Assembly: GCA_900553475.1 (NCBI GenBank)
Contig: USEF01000054.1
Span: forward strand, 1-9,152
Direction: 5' to 3'
Origin: an uncultured Collinsella sp.
GTDB taxonomy: Bacteria; Actinomycetota; Coriobacteriia; Coriobacteriales; Coriobacteriaceae
Length of the DNA stretch: 9,152 nucleotides
Under the pieces are notes generated by a model. It ran no database searches and was not told the origin of the DNA. It was given only the letters and a program-made list of their open reading frames with translations. Positions 6,865 through 9,152 of this stretch are shown here, one piece after another. The first letter of the stretch is position 1; each line of letters starts with the position of its first letter. The position numbers were made by a program, and so were the translations under genes.

Positions 6865-6962
6865 GCCAGATTCGTCGTGTACGGCGTCTGGCGTAAGTCT
6901 AGGGCTCATTTTTCGCCCTGGACTGTTCCTCTGGGGCGATGCGACTGTCGTTCCAAGAGGAA
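6865..6962 (+). promoter_or_regulatory. Leader RNA with mutually exclusive hairpins and an anti-Shine-Dalgarno segment
   Basis: A first hairpin (6865-6892) has GCCAGA/TCTGGC outside and CGTCG/CGGCG inside, with a UU bulge and UGUA loop. Next, segment A (6898-6905, TCTAGGGC) pairs with segment B (6915-6922, GCCCTGGA); B with its preceding C can instead pair with segment C (6930-6938, TCTGGGGCG) over 9 pairs. The two folds exclude each other. TTCCTCT at 6926-6932, partly in C, is perfectly complementary to the ribosome binding site AGAGGAA at 6956-6962. With A:B formed this segment is free to mask the site; with B:C formed it is trapped and the site is exposed. No T-run follows, so control would be translational. 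All pairings were found by eye; no energies were calculated. Confidence 0.5.
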
Positions 6963-6970
6963 GGAAATGC

Positions 6971-8386
6971 ATGGGGAGCAAATCTCAGCAACAAGTTCAA
7001 GCAACGCCATCGGCCACTGCGGCGATTCTCGTCGTTATGTATATTGCGGCCTTTGTTGCCGCGTTTAACGAGAACATCATTAACGTGGCGTTGCACGACA
7101 TTATGGCGGCCTTTTCGGTGAGTGCCACCACGGCGCAGTGGCTCGTCTCGGGCTACATGATTGTGACGTCGATCTTTACGGCCATCATGGCCTTCCTGTC
7201 CGGCCGTTTCTCGACGCGCAAGCTGTTGTTTTTCGCATGCGGATGTATGGTCGCCGGCGAAGTCCTGTGTCTGATCGCTCCGTCGTTTAGCGTTTTGCTG
7301 CCAAGCCGTATTTTGCAGGCTGCGGGATCGGGCATCTTGTTTCCGCTCATGATGAACGTGGTGCTGTCTTGCGCCCCGCGCGAGAAGCTTGGTCTGTATC
7401 TTAGCCTGGGCGGTGCCTGCATTACGCTAGGGCCGGCGTTTGGACCCGTGATCAGCGGTCTTATGTGCACGTTGTTTGGCTGGAGGGCGGTATTCGTAGT
7501 GCCGCTGGTGGGCGGCGTTGTGGTCGCTGCGGCGGGCGTAAAGCTTGTTCAGAATGTCGGAGAGCGCTCGAACACCACGCTTGACATTCTGTCGGTTGTT
7601 TTGCTCGCTGCCGGCATTACGGCGTTTGTGTATTCCGTGGGTGAGTTCTCGACCAATCTGATTGCCGGTGTCGTGGCGCTTTTCGCTGCCGTTGTGCTGC
7701 TCGGCCTGTTTGCGGCCCGCCAGCTCAAGCTCGAGCATCCGGTGCTTAACGTGCGTCCCATGGCGAGCGTTCGTTTTTGGCCTGCGTGCTTGCTTGTGGT
7801 GGTGTCGATGATGACGACGTTCTCGATGAGCGTTTTGTTGCCGCTCTATTTTGAGGGCGCATACGGCATGACCGCACTTATTGCGGGCCTGCTCATTTTG
7901 CCGGCGATTGCCTGCAACGCCGTGACCTCGATTGTGGGCGGACGTGTGATGGACGCCCGTGGCGCATGGCCGCTGCTGCCGGTCGGCTTTGCCCTGATTG
8001 CCGTGGGACAGACTGCCATCTCGATGACGGCGGCAAGCATGAACATCGGCGTCGTCGTTGCGCTGACCGTTGTGGTGTATGCCGGAGTCGGTTTGGTGCT
8101 GAGCCCCTCGCAAACGGCTGGTTTGGAGACGCTGCCTGCCGCTGAACATCCTCACGGAACGGCATTGCTTAACACGTGGAACATGATTGCCGCATCGTTT
8201 GGCCCGTCGCTGTTTATCGGTCTGCTCTCGAGTTCTGCGGCGGCTGCCAGCGTCGCTGGCGCTGCGATCGACGTTGCCCAGGCGATTGGATTTGCAGCTG
8301 CCGTGCGTGTGGCGGCTGTAATTGCCGTGGTCGGGTTCGTGGCGTCGCTGGTGTACGCTCATCGCGAGTCGCACATGTCGCATTAA
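6971..8386 (+). CDS. MFS multidrug efflux transporter, DHA2 (14-helix) type
   Basis: The 471-residue membrane protein belongs to the major facilitator superfamily and most resembles DHA2 drug/proton antiporters such as LmrB- or EmrB-like pumps. It has about 14 hydrophobic segments starting near residue 17. Visible motifs are 'NENIINVAL' in helix 1 (33-41, family D-x-T-I-V-N-V-A-L), a motif A-like 'GRFSTRK' (78-84), 'RILQAAGSG' (113-121, motif B with the conserved arginine) and 'GPAFGPVISG' (154-163, the antiporter motif C). Helix-1 aspartate of the family is here N33, and N35 replaces threonine. The ATG at 6971 is preceded by GAGGAAGG at 6957-6964. The frame is open further upstream to an ATG at 6860, but those codons lie in the structured leader and lack transporter homology. 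The gene diverges from a deformylase gene, and its leader suggests translational control. Substrates are not predictable. Confidence 0.88.
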   Translation: MGSKSQQQVQATPSATAAILVVMYIAAFVAAFNENIINVALHDIMAAFSVSATTAQWLVSGYMIVTSIFTAIMAFLSGRFSTRKLLFFACGCMVAGEVLCLIAPSFSVLLPSRILQAAGSGILFPLMMNVVLSCAPREKLGLYLSLGGACITLGPAFGPVISGLMCTLFGWRAVFVVPLVGGVVVAAAGVKLVQNVGERSNTTLDILSVVLLAAGITAFVYSVGEFSTNLIAGVVALFAAVVLLGLFAARQLKLEHPVLNVRPMASVRFWPACLLVVVSMMTTFSMSVLLPLYFEGAYGMTALIAGLLILPAIACNAVTSIVGGRVMDARGAWPLLPVGFALIAVGQTAISMTAASMNIGVVVALTVVVYAGVGLVLSPSQTAGLETLPAAEHPHGTALLNTWNMIAASFGPSLFIGLLSSSAAAASVAGAAIDVAQAIGFAAAVRVAAVIAVVGFVASLVYAHRESHMSH

Positions 8387-8538
8387 TGTGTGCACATAGA
8401 TTCTGCAGCTAGATTGGATGGCGACACCATAAACTAATGGACGTTTTGCCGAGAGGCATGAATGTTTAAAGCGCAAAGAGTGCGCGACGGGCCCCGCGAA
8501 TGGGGCGATGATGCCCGAGAGGGCCAAGAAGGAGTCTC
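8387..8538 (+). promoter_or_regulatory. Intergenic region with a GC-rich structured leader of the last gene
   Basis: The 5' part holds an 8-bp palindrome TGTGCACA (8389-8396) and two TAGATT copies 13 bp apart (8397-8402, 8410-8415); TAAACT at 8430-8435 is a weak -10 candidate with no good -35. The 3' part is packed with complementary GC blocks: GCGCA/TGCGC (8471-8475, 8481-8485), GCCCC/GGGGC (8491-8495, 8502-8506), an enclosing CGGGC/GCCCG (8488-8492, 8513-8517) and a further GGGCC at 8521-8525 that could pair with GGCCC at 8490-8494. Several pairings compete. No clear terminator for the MFS gene was found. Confidence 0.4.
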
Positions 8539-9152
8539 ATGTCTGAGAACGAAGAGATCATGAACGAGACCGAGAACGAGACCATGGCTGCCGAGGTCGA
8601 GGCAGTCGAGACCGTGGAGACCGAAGCTGCCGAGGTTGAGGCTGCTGACGAGGTTTCCGCCGAGGAGGAGGCCGAGGTTGTCAAGGCCGCCGTTGATTAC
8701 GATGACGAAGAGCTGATGGACAAGATGCAGAAGGCCGCCCGCCTGCTGCGTAGCCGTCGCTTTGCTATTTCCAAGGAGGAGGAGGCCAAGGCCGAGCGCA
8801 TGGCGAACATCGAGCGCGCCATCAAGCTTCTTGACCTCAAGCCCAAGATGGAGCAGAAGGAAATGTCCGACCTGCTGGGCATGCGCCTCCGTGAGCTCGA
8901 TGGCCTGATGGCCGAGGCCGAGGCCGCCGATCTGGTCGGCCGCATCGACGACGCCGAGGGCGATATGCGCAAGATCGTCGTCTTCGCTGCCGAGGACGCC
9001 GCTGAGGGCCTGGTCGAACTTGCCAACAAGAAGGAGAAGCTCCTGCCCGAGCTTTCTTACGAGGAGGCCACCGAGCTGATGGCCGCTCTCGATAAGGTTA
9101 TCGCTCCGCTCGTCGCCATGGGCCTGGACGAGGACCGCGGTCCTCGCGGCGG
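8539..9152 (+). CDS. MarR-like winged-helix protein with acidic N-terminus and RGG-like tail (3' end outside window)
   Basis: The first 204 residues are visible. Residues 1-60 are extremely acidic and low in complexity, made of E, A, V and T repeats, and probably disordered. Residues about 62-165 look like a MarR-type winged helix-turn-helix: 'AIKLLDLKPKMEQKEMSDLLGMRLRELDGLMAEAEAADLVGRI' (94-136) fits the helix-turn-helix and 'DDAEGDMRKIVVFA' (137-150) fits the wing, with D142 and R144 matching the family D-x-R. Residues 173-195 form a further helix, and the end 'DEDRGPRGG' suggests an arginine-glycine tail, a nucleic-acid-binding element. AAGGAG at 8529-8534, 4 nt before the ATG, supports the start. 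The mix of a MarR fold, acidic head and RGG tail is not the usual MarR layout; I infer a DNA- or RNA-binding regulator, possibly conserved across Coriobacteriia. The remainder lies beyond the window. Confidence 0.65.
   Translation, partial: MSENEEIMNETENETMAAEVEAVETVETEAAEVEAADEVSAEEEAEVVKAAVDYDDEELMDKMQKAARLLRSRRFAISKEEEAKAERMANIERAIKLLDLKPKMEQKEMSDLLGMRLRELDGLMAEAEAADLVGRIDDAEGDMRKIVVFAAEDAAEGLVELANKKEKLLPELSYEEATELMAALDKVIAPLVAMGLDEDRGPRG

Noticed and set aside
6870..6896. Arginine-rich leader peptide (IRRVRRLA, stop at 6894-6896) that could stall ribosomes and control the attenuator
   Set aside because: The R-x-R motif is tempting, but the frame has no ATG, GTG or TTG start and no ribosome binding site nearby.
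6866..6922. Mini-ykkC (guanidine-II) riboswitch in front of the efflux gene
   Set aside because: Two tandem hairpins are present, but neither shows the conserved ACGR loop; the ACGG at 6881-6884 lies partly in a stem.
6860..6970. Longer N-terminus of the MFS protein from the ATG at 6860
   Set aside because: The extra 37 residues lie in the structured leader, lack transporter features, and the ATG at 6860 has no ribosome binding site.
7427..8527. 366-codon open frame antisense to the MFS gene
   Set aside because: Its translation is low in complexity (R, H, Q and N rich), as expected from the complement of a hydrophobic membrane protein gene.

Overview
The window looks like part of a chromosome of a high-GC, gut-type actinobacterium of class Coriobacteriia; my best guess is Collinsella or a close relative. 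The reasons are the GC-rich coding style with strong Shine-Dalgarno sites, Pfam-style families typical of anaerobic gut actinobacteria (PTS EIIBC, DHA2-type MFS pump, short Gram-positive-type peptide deformylase), and an acidic MarR-like protein running into an RGG-like tail at the right edge. This assignment is inference; no rRNA or marker gene is present.

Positions 1-5335 form a left-to-right catabolic-type operon. A promoter at about 129-158 is preceded by a 17-bp palindrome of LysR-operator type, centred about 64 bp upstream of the predicted transcription start. It drives an ACMSD-type amidohydrolase-fold protein (191-1225), two adjacent cytoplasmic neutral-ceramidase-like proteins (1252-2499 and 2517-3635), and, after a 193-bp gap with a hairpin, a PTS EIIBC permease of the glucose/beta-glucoside superfamily without an EIIA domain (3829-5271). 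The operon ends in a strong bidirectional terminator (5292-5332). The amidohydrolase lacks three of the five usual active-site ligands and the first ceramidase-like protein lacks two conserved histidines, whereas the second ceramidase-like protein keeps the full set. I infer uptake of a phosphorylated sugar conjugate followed by cytoplasmic amide or ester cleavage; the substrate is not readable from sequence.

Positions 5395-6765 lie on the minus strand: a short peptide deformylase-family gene (6355-6765) followed after 36 bp by a LysR-type regulator (5395-6318). The regulator converges on the PTS gene and is a candidate for the palindrome at 93-109.

Positions 6766-8386 hold a divergent regulatory region and a DHA2-type drug/proton antiporter gene (6971-8386). 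Its approximately 120-nt leader can form two mutually exclusive RNA folds, one of which leaves a 7-nt anti-Shine-Dalgarno segment free to pair with the ribosome binding site. This looks like a translational attenuator and is the most striking regulatory signal in the window.

Positions 8387-9152 hold a GC-rich structured leader and the first 204 codons of a MarR-like winged-helix protein with a very acidic N-terminus, cut by the window edge as an RGG-like tail begins. No rRNA, tRNA, CRISPR array, insertion sequence or prophage feature was seen.
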